Assembly: GCF_050122995.1 (NCBI RefSeq)
Contig: NZ_JBNLIA010000005.1
Location: 157,414 to 221,413, forward strand
DNA length: 64,000 nucleotides
Direction: 5' to 3'
Origin: Haloparvum alkalitolerans
GTDB taxonomy: Archaea; Halobacteriota; Halobacteria; Halobacteriales; Haloferacaceae
Under the pieces are notes generated by a model. It was not told the origin of the DNA, did no database searches, and worked only from the letters and a program-made list of their open reading frames with translations. Positions 50,756-59,658 of this stretch are shown here, piece after piece. The translations under genes were made by a program, and so were the position numbers. Positions within the stretch are counted from its first letter, which is position 1, and each line of letters begins with the position of its first letter.

Positions 50756-52188
50756 GCGACGTCCGCGTTCGGGCGTTCGGTGCGTACAGCCCGCGCCTGC
50801 GGATCGACGCGGAGTCCTTCCGGGAGGCGTGGGGTCACTTCGAGGCGGCCGGGGTCGAGACGAAGGCCGTCCCGGAGGCGGACGAGGACGCGCTCACCAT
50901 GGGCGTGGAGGCGGCGCGGCGAGCGCTCGACGCCGCGGGCGTCGATGCGGACGAGGTCGAGTACCTCTCGTTCGCCACCACGACCCCGCCGATGGCCGAG
51001 TCGGACCTGACGGCCCGGCTGACGAGCCTGCTCGGGGTCCCGACGACCGCGACGACCCTGACGATGACCGGGAGCACGCGCGCGGGGGCACAGGCGCTCG
51101 ACGCCGCGCTCGACGCTGGCCCGTGGGGCGACGGCGTCGGCCTCGTCGTCGCGGCCGACTGCCCGACCGGCGCGCCGGACAGCGCGGTCGAGCACGCGGC
51201 CGGCGCCGCCGGCGTCGCCGCGGTCGTCGGCGGTGACGGGCCGGGCGTCGTCCGCGACCGGGCCTCCCACGTCGAGCCCTTCCCCGGCACGCGGTTCCGG
51301 GGCGCCGGGTCCGACGAGACGACGGAACTCGGCGTGACCAGCTACGACCGGAAGTCGTTCGAGACGGCGATTCGCGGGGCAGTCGACGGCCTCGGTCCGG
51401 TCGGCGACGTCGACGCGGCGGCCGTCCAGTCCCCGAACGGCAAGCTCCCGTACCGGGTGACGGGCGCGCTCGGCGTCGACGCCGAGCGGGTCGCGGCCGC
51501 CGACACGGTCGGTACGCTCGGGGACACCGGCGCCGCGAGCGCGCTCCTCGGGGCGGCGAAGGCGTTCGACGACGGCGCCGACCGCGTGCTCCTCGCCGCG
51601 TACGGCAGCGGCGCCGGCGCGAACGCGATGGTCCTCGACGGCGACGTTCCGACGAGGTGTGCACTCGACGGCGACGTCGACCTCAGCTACCCCGAGTACC
51701 TCCGCCGGCGCGGCGAGATCACCGCCGACGAGCCGGACGGCGGGGGCGCGTACGTGAGCGTCCCCTCGTGGAAGCGGACGATCCCGCAGCGGCACCGACT
51801 GATCGCGGGGCGCTGCCCCTCGTGTGACGCGCTCAACTTCCCGCCCGAGGGGGCGTGTCGCGAGTGCCACGACCGCCCCGACGACTACAAGACCGTCCGA
51901 CTTCCCGGAACCGGAACGGTGGAGGGAGTCACGACCATCGCCCAGGGGGGCGCGCCTCCGGAGTTCGTCGAACAGCAGTCGAAGAGCGGTCCGTTCGTGA
52001 GCGCCGTCGTCGCCTTGGACGGCCCGGCGGGCGACGAGACGGTGAGCGTCCCGACGCAGGTGCTGGCGCCCGGGGAGTCCGCGGTGGAGATCGGGGACAG
52101 AACCGAGGCGGTGACCCGGCGGATCTACCGACAGGAGGGCGTCATCCGCTACGGGTTCAAGATGCGGCCGGTCGAAACCGACGGATAG
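50752..52188 (+). CDS. HMG-CoA synthase-like (inactive) - DUF35 zinc-ribbon/OB fusion
   Basis: A 478-aa fusion. Residues 1-335 have the HMG-CoA synthase/KAS-III fold, but the nucleophile position reads GSTRAG (107-112) instead of ACKAG, and the catalytic His position reads VQSPNGK (225-231) instead of H-x-PN. Residues 340-478 are a DUF35 module with a rubredoxin-like zinc ribbon (Cys355, 358, 369, 372) and an OB fold. DUF35 proteins bridge thiolase and HMGCS or act with thiolase-like aldolases. Since both catalytic residues are missing, I infer a scaffold or CoA-binding partner of the thiolase encoded just upstream. Confidence 0.88.
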   Translation: MSDVRVRAFGAYSPRLRIDAESFREAWGHFEAAGVETKAVPEADEDALTMGVEAARRALDAAGVDADEVEYLSFATTTPPMAESDLTARLTSLLGVPTTATTLTMTGSTRAGAQALDAALDAGPWGDGVGLVVAADCPTGAPDSAVEHAAGAAGVAAVVGGDGPGVVRDRASHVEPFPGTRFRGAGSDETTELGVTSYDRKSFETAIRGAVDGLGPVGDVDAAAVQSPNGKLPYRVTGALGVDAERVAAADTVGTLGDTGAASALLGAAKAFDDGADRVLLAAYGSGAGANAMVLDGDVPTRCALDGDVDLSYPEYLRRRGEITADEPDGGGAYVSVPSWKRTIPQRHRLIAGRCPSCDALNFPPEGACRECHDRPDDYKTVRLPGTGTVEGVTTIAQGGAPPEFVEQQSKSGPFVSAVVALDGPAGDETVSVPTQVLAPGESAVEIGDRTEAVTRRIYRQEGVIRYGFKMRPVETDG

Positions 52189-52268
52189 CGCCCCGTCGGC
52201 TCTCGGCGGCGGCCCTGCTCGACGCTCCGATCGGTCGGCTCCGTCGGTTCGTCGTCTGCAGTCGTACG

Positions 52269-53411
52269 TTATGTTCGGTCGAAGACCGTCGCCACGCCCT
52301 GCCCGAACCCGACGCACATCGTCGCGAGCCCGCGGTCGCCGTCGCGCCGCCGTAGCTCGTGCAGGAGCGTCGTGGCGATCCGGGCGCCTGAGCAGCCGAG
52401 GGGGTGTCCCAGCGCGATCGCGCCGCCGTTCACGTTCAGCTTCTCGTCGGGAATTCCGAGTTCGTGGGCACAGTGGACGCTCTGCGCGGCGAAGGCCTCG
52501 TTGAGTTCGACCAGGTCGAGGTCGTCCACGCCGAGTCCGGCGTCGTCGAGCGCCGCCCGCGTCGCGGGGACCGGTCCGCGCCCCATCACTCGGGGGTCGA
52601 CGCCCACGACCGACCGCGTCGCGACCCGCGCGATCGGTTCGAGGTCGTGCTCCTCCGCGTACGCGGCGCTGGTGACGAGGAGCCCGGCCGCTCCGTCGGT
52701 GAGCGGCGAGGCGTTCCCGGGCGTCACCGTCGCCTCGTCGTCGTCGCGAAACACGGTCGGGAGGTCGCCCAACTGCTCGACGGTCGTCCCGGGGCGGGGG
52801 GTCTCGTCGGTCGACACGACCCCGTCGGGCGTCTCCACGGGGACGATCTCCCGGTCGAACCGCCCCGCCTCGGCCGCCTCGACGGCCCGCTCGTGCGACC
52901 GGAGCGCGAACTCGTCCTGTGCCTCCCGCGAGACGCCGTGTTCGCGGGCGACCGTCTCGGCGGTCTGGCCCATCGGGAGGCGGTCCGCGTCGTACCGCGA
53001 CTCGATCGCCGGATGCAGCCAGTCGGAGAACGGGACGCGACTCATCTGCTCGACGCCCGCGACCGGATAGACCTCGCCGTCACCGGCCTCGATCGCGCGT
53101 GCGGCGTCGTTGAGCGTCGTCAGCGACGAACCGCAGAGCCGCGTCGTCGTCGATCCCGGAACGGTCGCCGGGTATCCGCCGGCGAGCAGCACCTGCCTGG
53201 CGAGGTTTCGTCCCTGTTCCGCTTCCTGGTTCGCACATCCGAGCCGGAAGTCGTCCCATTCCTCGGGATCGACGCCGGTCCGGTCGATCAACGCGTCGAG
53301 CACCGCCGTCACGAGGTCCTCGGGGAACACCGCCGAGAGCGCGCCGTCCTTCTTCGCCATCGGCGTTCTGACGGCGTCGACCACGACGGCCTGCTGTCTA
53401 GACGTACCCAT
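52269..53411 (-). CDS. acetyl-CoA acyltransferase (thiolase)
   Basis: A 380-aa thiolase with all hallmarks: RLCGSSL (acylated Cys), NEAFAAQ, GGAIALGHPLGCSGAR (His) and CVGFGQG (second Cys). It cleaves 3-ketoacyl-CoA with CoA. It is convergent with the HMGCS-like gene and divergent from the 3-hydroxyacyl-CoA dehydrogenase. Confidence 0.93.
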   Translation of the reverse strand: MGTSRQQAVVVDAVRTPMAKKDGALSAVFPEDLVTAVLDALIDRTGVDPEEWDDFRLGCANQEAEQGRNLARQVLLAGGYPATVPGSTTTRLCGSSLTTLNDAARAIEAGDGEVYPVAGVEQMSRVPFSDWLHPAIESRYDADRLPMGQTAETVAREHGVSREAQDEFALRSHERAVEAAEAGRFDREIVPVETPDGVVSTDETPRPGTTVEQLGDLPTVFRDDDEATVTPGNASPLTDGAAGLLVTSAAYAEEHDLEPIARVATRSVVGVDPRVMGRGPVPATRAALDDAGLGVDDLDLVELNEAFAAQSVHCAHELGIPDEKLNVNGGAIALGHPLGCSGARIATTLLHELRRRDGDRGLATMCVGFGQGVATVFDRT

Positions 53412-53508
53412 TGACAGGTTCAGATCGCGAGTTCTCGGTGATTAATTCACCGATCGGTGCATCGATGGCTGCAAACGCTTTTGAGTCTGCGCGTGGTCGC
53501 CGTTAGTG

Positions 53509-54396
53509 ATGAAGGTCGCAGTACTCGGCGCGGGAACCATGGGCCACGGTATTGCACAGGTGTCGGCGATGGGCGGTCACGAGGTCAGCCTGCGGGACCT
53601 CGAGACCGAGATCGTCGAGTCGGGGCTCGACGCCATCGAGTCGAACCTGGACGGCGGGGTCGAGCGCGAGAAACTGACGCCGGCCGAGGCCGAGGCGGCC
53701 CGGGACCGGATCACCGGGACGACCTCCCTGCCCGAGGCGGTCTCCGGGGCCGACCTCGTCGTCGAGGCCGTCCCGGAGGAAATGCCGATCAAACACGACA
53801 CGATGACCGAGGTCGAGAGCCACGTCGACCCGGACTGCCTCATCGCCTCGAACACCTCCTCCCTGTCGCTGACCGAGATCGCGAACGCGCTGGACCGGCC
53901 GGAGCGCGCGGTCGGCCTCCACTTCTTCAACCCGGTCCACATCATGAACCTCGTCGAGGTCGTCGTCGCCGAGCAGACGAGCGACGAGACGGTCGCGGCC
54001 GCGACGGAGTTCGCCGAGGGGATCGGGAAGACGCCCGTCACCGTCACCGACTCGCCCGGGTTCGCGTCGTCGCGGCTCGGCGTCGCACTCGGCGTCGAGG
54101 CGATGCGCATGGTCGAGGAGGGGGTCGCGGACCCCCGAGACATCGACACCGCGATGGAACTCGGGTACAACCATCCGATGGGCCCGATCGAACTCGGCGA
54201 CGTCGTCGGGCTCGACGTTCGACTCGACATCCTCGAGTACCTCCGCGAGGAGCTCGGCGAGCGCTTCCGACCGCCGCAGGTGCTGAAGCGGAAGGTGCGT
54301 GCCGGGAAGCTCGGCAAGAAGACCGGCGAGGGGTTCTACGTCTGGGAGGACGGCGAGGTGGTTGGCGTCAGCGGGTCCGGAGGTGACGAGCAGTGA
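53509..54396 (+). CDS. 3-hydroxyacyl-CoA dehydrogenase
   Basis: A 295-aa enzyme. GAGTMGHGIAQ binds NAD, AGADLVVEAVPEEMPIK-type and GLHFFNPVHIMNLVEVV hold the catalytic His, and the C-terminal domain has YNHPMGPIELGDVVGLDVRLDILEYL. I chose the ATG at 53509; the preceding GTG adds only one residue. A GCTTTTGAG TATA candidate about 28 nt upstream fits. It overlaps the next gene as GTGA, forming a hydratase-dehydrogenase operon. Confidence 0.93.
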   Translation: MKVAVLGAGTMGHGIAQVSAMGGHEVSLRDLETEIVESGLDAIESNLDGGVEREKLTPAEAEAARDRITGTTSLPEAVSGADLVVEAVPEEMPIKHDTMTEVESHVDPDCLIASNTSSLSLTEIANALDRPERAVGLHFFNPVHIMNLVEVVVAEQTSDETVAAATEFAEGIGKTPVTVTDSPGFASSRLGVALGVEAMRMVEEGVADPRDIDTAMELGYNHPMGPIELGDVVGLDVRLDILEYLREELGERFRPPQVLKRKVRAGKLGKKTGEGFYVWEDGEVVGVSGSGGDEQ

Positions 54397-55202
54397 GCCT
54401 CCCCGAGGCGGTCGCCGACTGCGAGACCGTGTCGGCGTCGGTCGGGGACCGTGCCGACCACGTCGCGACGATCGAACTCTCGCGTCCGGACGCCAGGAAC
54501 GCGCTCGACGCACAGCTCCGCGCGGAGCTCGAGACCGCCATGCTCGCCGTCGAGGAGACCGACGTCCGAGCCGTCGTGTTGACGGGCGACTCGGACGCGA
54601 ACGCCTTCGTCGCCGGGGCCGACGTCACGGAGCTTCGCGAGCGGGACTCGCTCGAGCAGCGCGAGGCGAGCGAACGGCCGCGGGTGTACGAGCGCGTCGC
54701 GGACTGCCCCGTCCCGGTGATCGCGCGCATCAACGGCCACGCCCTCGGCGGGGGCTGCGAGCTGATCCAGGCGTGCGACATCCGGATCGCCCACGAGGAC
54801 GCGAAGATCGGCCAGCCGGAGATCAACCTCGGCCTTATCCCCGGCGGCGGCGGAACGCAGCGACTCCCCCGGCTCGTCGGCGAGGGCCAGGCGATGAAGC
54901 TGATCCTCTCCGGCGAACTCGTCGACGCGACGGAGGCGGCCGACATCGGGCTGGTCGAGGAGGTCCACGGCGACGACGCGTTCGACGACCGCGTCTACGA
55001 GCTCGCGGGCGCCATCGCCGCGAAGAGTCCGGTCGCCCTGCGGTTCGCGAAGAAATCGGTCAAGGCCGCCTCGCGGATGGACCTCGAGTCCGGCATCGAG
55101 TACGAGGCCGAACTGTTCGCGCAGCTGTTCGCGACCGAAGACAAAAACGAGGGGATCGACGCGTTCTTCGAGGACCGCGAGCCCGAGTGGACGGGCCGAT
55201 AG
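54393..55202 (+). CDS. enoyl-CoA hydratase
   Basis: A 269-aa crotonase. AFVAGADVTEL and ARINGHALGGGCELIQACDIRIA form the oxyanion hole; catalytic Glu residues appear in IGQPEINLGLIPGGGGTQRLPRLVG. It starts at GTG 54393, overlapping the dehydrogenase stop by 4 bp. With the upstream dehydrogenase and the divergent thiolase it completes a beta-oxidation set. Confidence 0.92.
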   Translation: MSLPEAVADCETVSASVGDRADHVATIELSRPDARNALDAQLRAELETAMLAVEETDVRAVVLTGDSDANAFVAGADVTELRERDSLEQREASERPRVYERVADCPVPVIARINGHALGGGCELIQACDIRIAHEDAKIGQPEINLGLIPGGGGTQRLPRLVGEGQAMKLILSGELVDATEAADIGLVEEVHGDDAFDDRVYELAGAIAAKSPVALRFAKKSVKAASRMDLESGIEYEAELFAQLFATEDKNEGIDAFFEDREPEWTGR

Positions 55203-55981
55203 CGCGCGCACCGAACCGTTCGGGTGAGTCGAACGCGCTCCGGTGCCGATTCCGGTCCTTCCGTCTCGCCGGCTCGCGACTCGCTTTCCGCTTCTCTCGG
55301 GGTTGATACGGACTGCCACACGTTCTCGATACCGTCTTCCGGCGTCCGTTCATCGTGACAGCACGCTCGCCGCGTTCGGCCGTGCCGAATTTTGGCTCCC
55401 GGTTCGAGACGACGCCGGTATCCCCGTCACACACTCGCTTTCCGCCCGTATCCGGAGCCGGACCGCTCAAACGCGGCCGCGGGCGTGGCTTGGCTGGTTT
55501 CGGAGAGCCGACTGCCGCCGTTCTTCCCGGCGTTCTCCGCCGAATCCTGGTGCGTCCCCGTCGATATTACCCTCATGGTCGTTCGGCACTGATGAATGTT
55601 CTCACGGTGCTGCCCTCGGCTCGTCGCGGTCGCCGTCGTCACGAAACTACCCCTCAATGTTACAAAAATACGTTTGTAATGGAGGGTGGAAATCCCGACT
55701 CGTTCGTCGCTATCGAGATCGCCGTGGGATAGAACTCCCATCTCCAGCGGTTGCTATCGTCTATCTCTATATGATGATAGATATCTAAACAGGAAAAACA
55801 ACCATGTTTTGGCTCAATCAAGTTTATTCTAAACACTTCACTAGAAAATATACTCTTAAGTCTAAATAATTTCTAATAACCTGACCGAACATCCAACCTT
55901 TCTTCTATGGTTGCCATTCGCTCTCAGCCTTTGTTCAGCCTGGATGAACAGACATATGGCGAATCGTGAACAACGGCGCGT
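55203..55981. other. 779-bp gap with inverted repeat and AT-rich end
   Basis: No gene is supported. A TTACAAA/TTTGTAA dyad (55660-55679) is present, and 55740-55960 is AT-rich. The end of the gap should hold the promoter of the IclR gene (CATATGG near 55953). Confidence 0.45.
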
Positions 55982-56728
55982 ATGGACGACACCGTAGAGG
56001 CCGGGGACAAACTGCTCCGGCTCGTCGAGACGCTCAAGGAGCACGGGCCCTCGGGCGTGACCGAGCTCGCCGACAGGGCGGACATGCCGAAGAGCACCGC
56101 CCACGCCTACCTCTCGACGCTCAAGGAACACGGGTACGTCGTCCAGACCGACTCGCGGGCGTACCGGCTGAGCCTGCGCTTCGTCGACATCGGGAGCAAG
56201 GTCCGCGAAACGCGGGAGCTGTACGACGAGATCCGGGCGAAACTCGACGAGATCTCCGAGGAGACGAACGAGAAGGCGTGGTGGACCGTCGAGGAGAACG
56301 GGAAGGCGGTGTTCATGGCGAAGTCGGCGGGCAAGCGAGCCATTCAGACGAACGCCCGGATCGGGCTCCACCTCGAGCTGTACCGGCTCGCCGCGGGGAT
56401 GGCGATCCTCGCGAACCTCCCCGCCGAACGCCGGGTCGACATCCTCGACGGCTACGAGTATCCGCTCCCCGACGGGCGGACCCGCGCGGACCTCGAGTCG
56501 GAACTCGAGACCGTCCGGGAGACCGGGGTCGCGTACGGCACCGACAGCTTCCTCGAAGGCGTCACCGGAATCGGCGTCCCGCTCCTGGACAACGCCGGAA
56601 CCGTCCACGGCGCGATCAGCGTCTCGGGGCCGAGCAACCGCCTCGAGGACGACCGGAACGAGCAGGAGTTGACGGACCTCCTGCGGGGTATCTCTGGCGA
56701 ACTGCAGGTCAATTTCTCCTATCGGTGA
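55982..56728 (+). CDS. IclR-family transcriptional regulator (second)
   Basis: A 248-aa IclR protein. The winged helix is GVTELADRADMPKSTAHAYLSTLKEHGYV (about 25-53), followed by the effector domain with NARIGLHLELYRLAAGMAILANLP and GVPLLDNAGTVHGAISVSGP. Unlike the IclR at 24740 it has a conserved linker helix of the usual length. It is convergent with the ThDP enzyme gene and may control it or the beta-oxidation genes upstream (inference). Confidence 0.9.
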   Translation: MDDTVEAGDKLLRLVETLKEHGPSGVTELADRADMPKSTAHAYLSTLKEHGYVVQTDSRAYRLSLRFVDIGSKVRETRELYDEIRAKLDEISEETNEKAWWTVEENGKAVFMAKSAGKRAIQTNARIGLHLELYRLAAGMAILANLPAERRVDILDGYEYPLPDGRTRADLESELETVRETGVAYGTDSFLEGVTGIGVPLLDNAGTVHGAISVSGPSNRLEDDRNEQELTDLLRGISGELQVNFSYR

Positions 56729-56761
56729 CGCCGACGGGACCGCGTCGGCCCCGCCGTCCGA

Positions 56762-58489
56762 TCAGCGCTCCCGGGTCATCCACTCGCTGGCCTGCGGCTC
56801 CGCGGGATCCGTCGCGACCTCCACCAGCGATGGCCCGTCGCGGGCCCGCGCGTCGTCGAGCGCCTCCGCGATCCCGGACACGCCCGCGACGCGCGTCGCG
56901 TCGACGCCCATCCCCTCGGCGACCGCGGCCAGGTCGAGGCCGGCGTCGGCCCAGCCGTACGCCCCCGGACCGAGGCCGTGGGAGCGGTCGGCCTCCTCGC
57001 TGATGATGGCGTAGTCGTCGTTGTTGAGCGCGACGACGGTAACGTCGATCCCCTCCGTCGCGAGCGTGTGTAGCTCGTGGATGCACATCAGTAGGCCGCC
57101 GTCCCCCACCAGCGCGACCGCGTCCGCGTCCGGGTTCGCCAGCTTCGCGCCCATCGCCGAGGGGAGCGCGGTCCCCATCGTCGCCCACGACCCGGGGTTG
57201 ACGTACGACTGCGGGCCGTAGGCCTCGCACGCGAGCAGCGTCCACTGGCGCGACCCGCCGGCGTCCGCGGTGACGATCGCGTCGCGGGGGAGCGCCTCGC
57301 GGACCGCTCGGACTACCTCGACGGAGGTCGGCGGGTCTCCCGCGTTCCGCGCCGCGGCGACCGCGTCGAACCGCGCCGCGTCCGCCGTCCGGACCGCGGC
57401 CGCGCGCTCGTCGCCGGGCCGTTCCGCGTCGCCGCCGCGCTCGGCTATCCCGTCCGTCAGTGCCCGCAGCGTCCGGTCGGCGTCGGCGACGATCCCCACG
57501 GCCGGCTCGTAGCCCGTCCCGAGGTCGTCGGCGCCGAGCGTGACGTGGACCAGATCGTCGGGGAGCTCGACGGACCAGCGGCCGGTCGCGACCGCGTCGA
57601 GGTCCGACCCCACCGCGAGGGCGGCGTCCGACTCGGCCAGCAGTCCGCGAAGCTCCGTCGAGGACCCGCCACAGAGCACGCCCGCCGAGAGTGCGTGGTC
57701 CTCCGGGAGCGTTCCCTTTCCCTTGTAGGTCGTCACCACCGGCGCGTCGAGCGCTTCCGCGAACGCGCGAAGCCGCTCGCTCGCCCCGGCCCGGCGGACG
57801 CCGCCGCCGGCGAGGACGACCGGCTGCTCGGCTCCAGCGAGCAGGTCCGCGGCCGCGTCGACGGCCGCCGCTGGAGGCTCCGGTGGCGTTCTGGACGCCC
57901 CCTCGCCGACGCTCGCCTGCGGCGTCGCGCTCGCGAGGAAGTCCTTCGGGATGCCGACGCGGACCGGCCCCATCGGCGGTTCGCGGGCGATCCGGATCGC
58001 CCGGTTCAGCTCCGCGACGGCGCTCTCGGCGGTCTCCACGAGGACGTTCTCCTTGACCACGTTGTCGTAGGTGTCCGGCGGCGTCTCGTGGATCCCGTCG
58101 CCGCCGCGAACCTCGTGTTCCGTCTCCACCGCGACGTGGACCATCGGCACGCAGTCGTTGAGCGCGTTCTTCAGCCCGTTCATCGCGTTCATGTCGCCCG
58201 GTCCCGGGACGACGACCGTCGCGGCCATCTCGCCGGGGTCGCGCGTCTCCGCGTACCCCCACGCGGCGTGCGTGACGGCGGTCTCGTGGCGCGCGACGAC
58301 GAACCGGGCGTCACGGTCCGCGAGCGCCTCGTTGAGCGGGAGCGTCTGCTTGCCCGGAATGCCGAAGACGGTGTCGACGCCGTGGTCCAGCAGGCAGTCC
58401 ACGACCGCCGCTCCGACGGTCGGCGTTCCGTCGCCGTCTCCGACCCTCCCGGTTCCCCCCTCCGCCGTTCGGTTCGTGCGTCCGGTCAT
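56762..58489 (-). CDS. thiamine diphosphate-dependent enzyme (acetolactate-synthase/benzoylformate-decarboxylase family)
   Basis: A 575-aa three-domain ThDP enzyme. The N-terminal catalytic Glu is in VARHETAVTHAAWGYAE, the central domain spans about 215-345, and the ThDP-Mg motif is GDGGLLMCIHELHTLATEGIDVTVVALNNDDYAI. I chose the ATG at 58489 (GGAG nearby); an ORF to 58642 is an extension. It lacks a small regulatory subunit neighbour, so it is probably a catabolic decarboxylase or carboligase rather than biosynthetic IlvB (inference). Confidence 0.88.
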   Translation of the reverse strand: MTGRTNRTAEGGTGRVGDGDGTPTVGAAVVDCLLDHGVDTVFGIPGKQTLPLNEALADRDARFVVARHETAVTHAAWGYAETRDPGEMAATVVVPGPGDMNAMNGLKNALNDCVPMVHVAVETEHEVRGGDGIHETPPDTYDNVVKENVLVETAESAVAELNRAIRIAREPPMGPVRVGIPKDFLASATPQASVGEGASRTPPEPPAAAVDAAADLLAGAEQPVVLAGGGVRRAGASERLRAFAEALDAPVVTTYKGKGTLPEDHALSAGVLCGGSSTELRGLLAESDAALAVGSDLDAVATGRWSVELPDDLVHVTLGADDLGTGYEPAVGIVADADRTLRALTDGIAERGGDAERPGDERAAAVRTADAARFDAVAAARNAGDPPTSVEVVRAVREALPRDAIVTADAGGSRQWTLLACEAYGPQSYVNPGSWATMGTALPSAMGAKLANPDADAVALVGDGGLLMCIHELHTLATEGIDVTVVALNNDDYAIISEEADRSHGLGPGAYGWADAGLDLAAVAEGMGVDATRVAGVSGIAEALDDARARDGPSLVEVATDPAEPQASEWMTRER

Positions 58490-58650
58490 TGGTGCCCCTT
58501 CTCCGGACCCCGACAATAATCCTTCGCACCGGCGGTGTATCGCATGTCGCGATACGCAGGTCGGATGGTGTCGCCTCCGCGGCGTGCCGTCGGGTCGCTC
58601 CCGCGAGGCGCGGTCGGGACAGTTTTCTTGTCGGCGATCCAACGCCGCCC

Positions 58651-59607
58651 ATGGTGTGCTCCGACGGCGTCGACCGCGGGATCTCGCCGGTCGTCGGCGC
58701 GGTGATACTCGTCGGTATCGTCGCGCTGTTGGCGGGCACGGGCGGCGTGCTGTTCCTCGGTCTCGCGGACGACCCCGATCCCGCTCCCGGAGCGACGCTG
58801 GACGTGGAGACGGCCGGAGACGGTCTACACCACAGGCTCGTCCACGGCGGCGGCGACACGATCGACGGTGGCGAGCTCGCGATACGCGGGACCGCCGACC
58901 CGGACGCGGCCGCGGGCACGCGACTGACGGCCGGGACCGCCGTGGAGATCTACCCCGTCGACGAGGAGATCAGGGTCGTCTGGCGCGGCGAGGACGACAC
59001 GACGTACGTCCTGACGACCGCGACCGTCGAGCGGACGCTCCCCGAACCGGACGAGACCTGCGAGTGGGTCGACGCGGAGACCGACGGCGGGACCGACCCG
59101 ATCACGATCGACGGGCTCGTCGTCGACTGCGACGTGGAGACCGACGAGGGGATCACCGTGAGCGACGGGGGCGTGGTCGTCGGCGAGTCGGCCAGCGGAG
59201 CGAAGGACTTCGACGGGGACGACGCGACCGTCTACGGGGACGTGGACGTCGAGAAGGTCGTCAACATCCAGACGGGCACCGTCCGGGGGAGCGTCCTCTC
59301 CCGGACGGCGGACGCGAAGCTCGAAAACGTGACCGTCGACGGCTCGGTGACCGCACGGAAGGTCGTCGAGGTGCTCGCCGGGAGCGCGGTCGGCGGCGAC
59401 GTCGAGAGCGAGAACAACACGGTGAAGGTGTTCGACTCGACCGTCTCGGGGTCCGTCCTCGCGGCCGACGGCGAGCAGGTCAAACTCGACAACGCGACCG
59501 TCGAGGGGCACGTGTACGTCGAGGAGGCGGCGTTCGACTGCACCGACTCGACAATCGGCGGGCGGGACTGCGACGACTACACGCCTCGCGACCCCGACGA
59601 GGCCTGA
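58651..59607 (+). CDS. type IV pilin-like protein with beta-helix-like body
   Basis: A 318-aa secreted protein. RGISPVVGAVILVGIVALLAG is an archaeal pilin class III signal (cleavage expected after RG, with the hydrophobic helix retained). Residues about 170-290 contain a run of short strand-like units (GDVDVEKVVNIQTGTVRGSVLSR, VTVDGSVTARKVVEV, GGDVESENNTVKVFDSTVSGSVLA) like a right-handed beta-helix or bactofilin-type repeat. It ends acidic, with three Cys residues near the C-terminus. It is probably a pilus or surface-fibre subunit. A CAGTTTTCTTG TATA candidate lies about 30 nt before the ATG. Confidence 0.82.
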   Translation: MVCSDGVDRGISPVVGAVILVGIVALLAGTGGVLFLGLADDPDPAPGATLDVETAGDGLHHRLVHGGGDTIDGGELAIRGTADPDAAAGTRLTAGTAVEIYPVDEEIRVVWRGEDDTTYVLTTATVERTLPEPDETCEWVDAETDGGTDPITIDGLVVDCDVETDEGITVSDGGVVVGESASGAKDFDGDDATVYGDVDVEKVVNIQTGTVRGSVLSRTADAKLENVTVDGSVTARKVVEVLAGSAVGGDVESENNTVKVFDSTVSGSVLAADGEQVKLDNATVEGHVYVEEAAFDCTDSTIGGRDCDDYTPRDPDEA

Positions 59608-59658
59608 ATCCGTTTCTCCGGCCGCCGACGGCGCGACGGAGGCCCGCGACCGCCGGCG

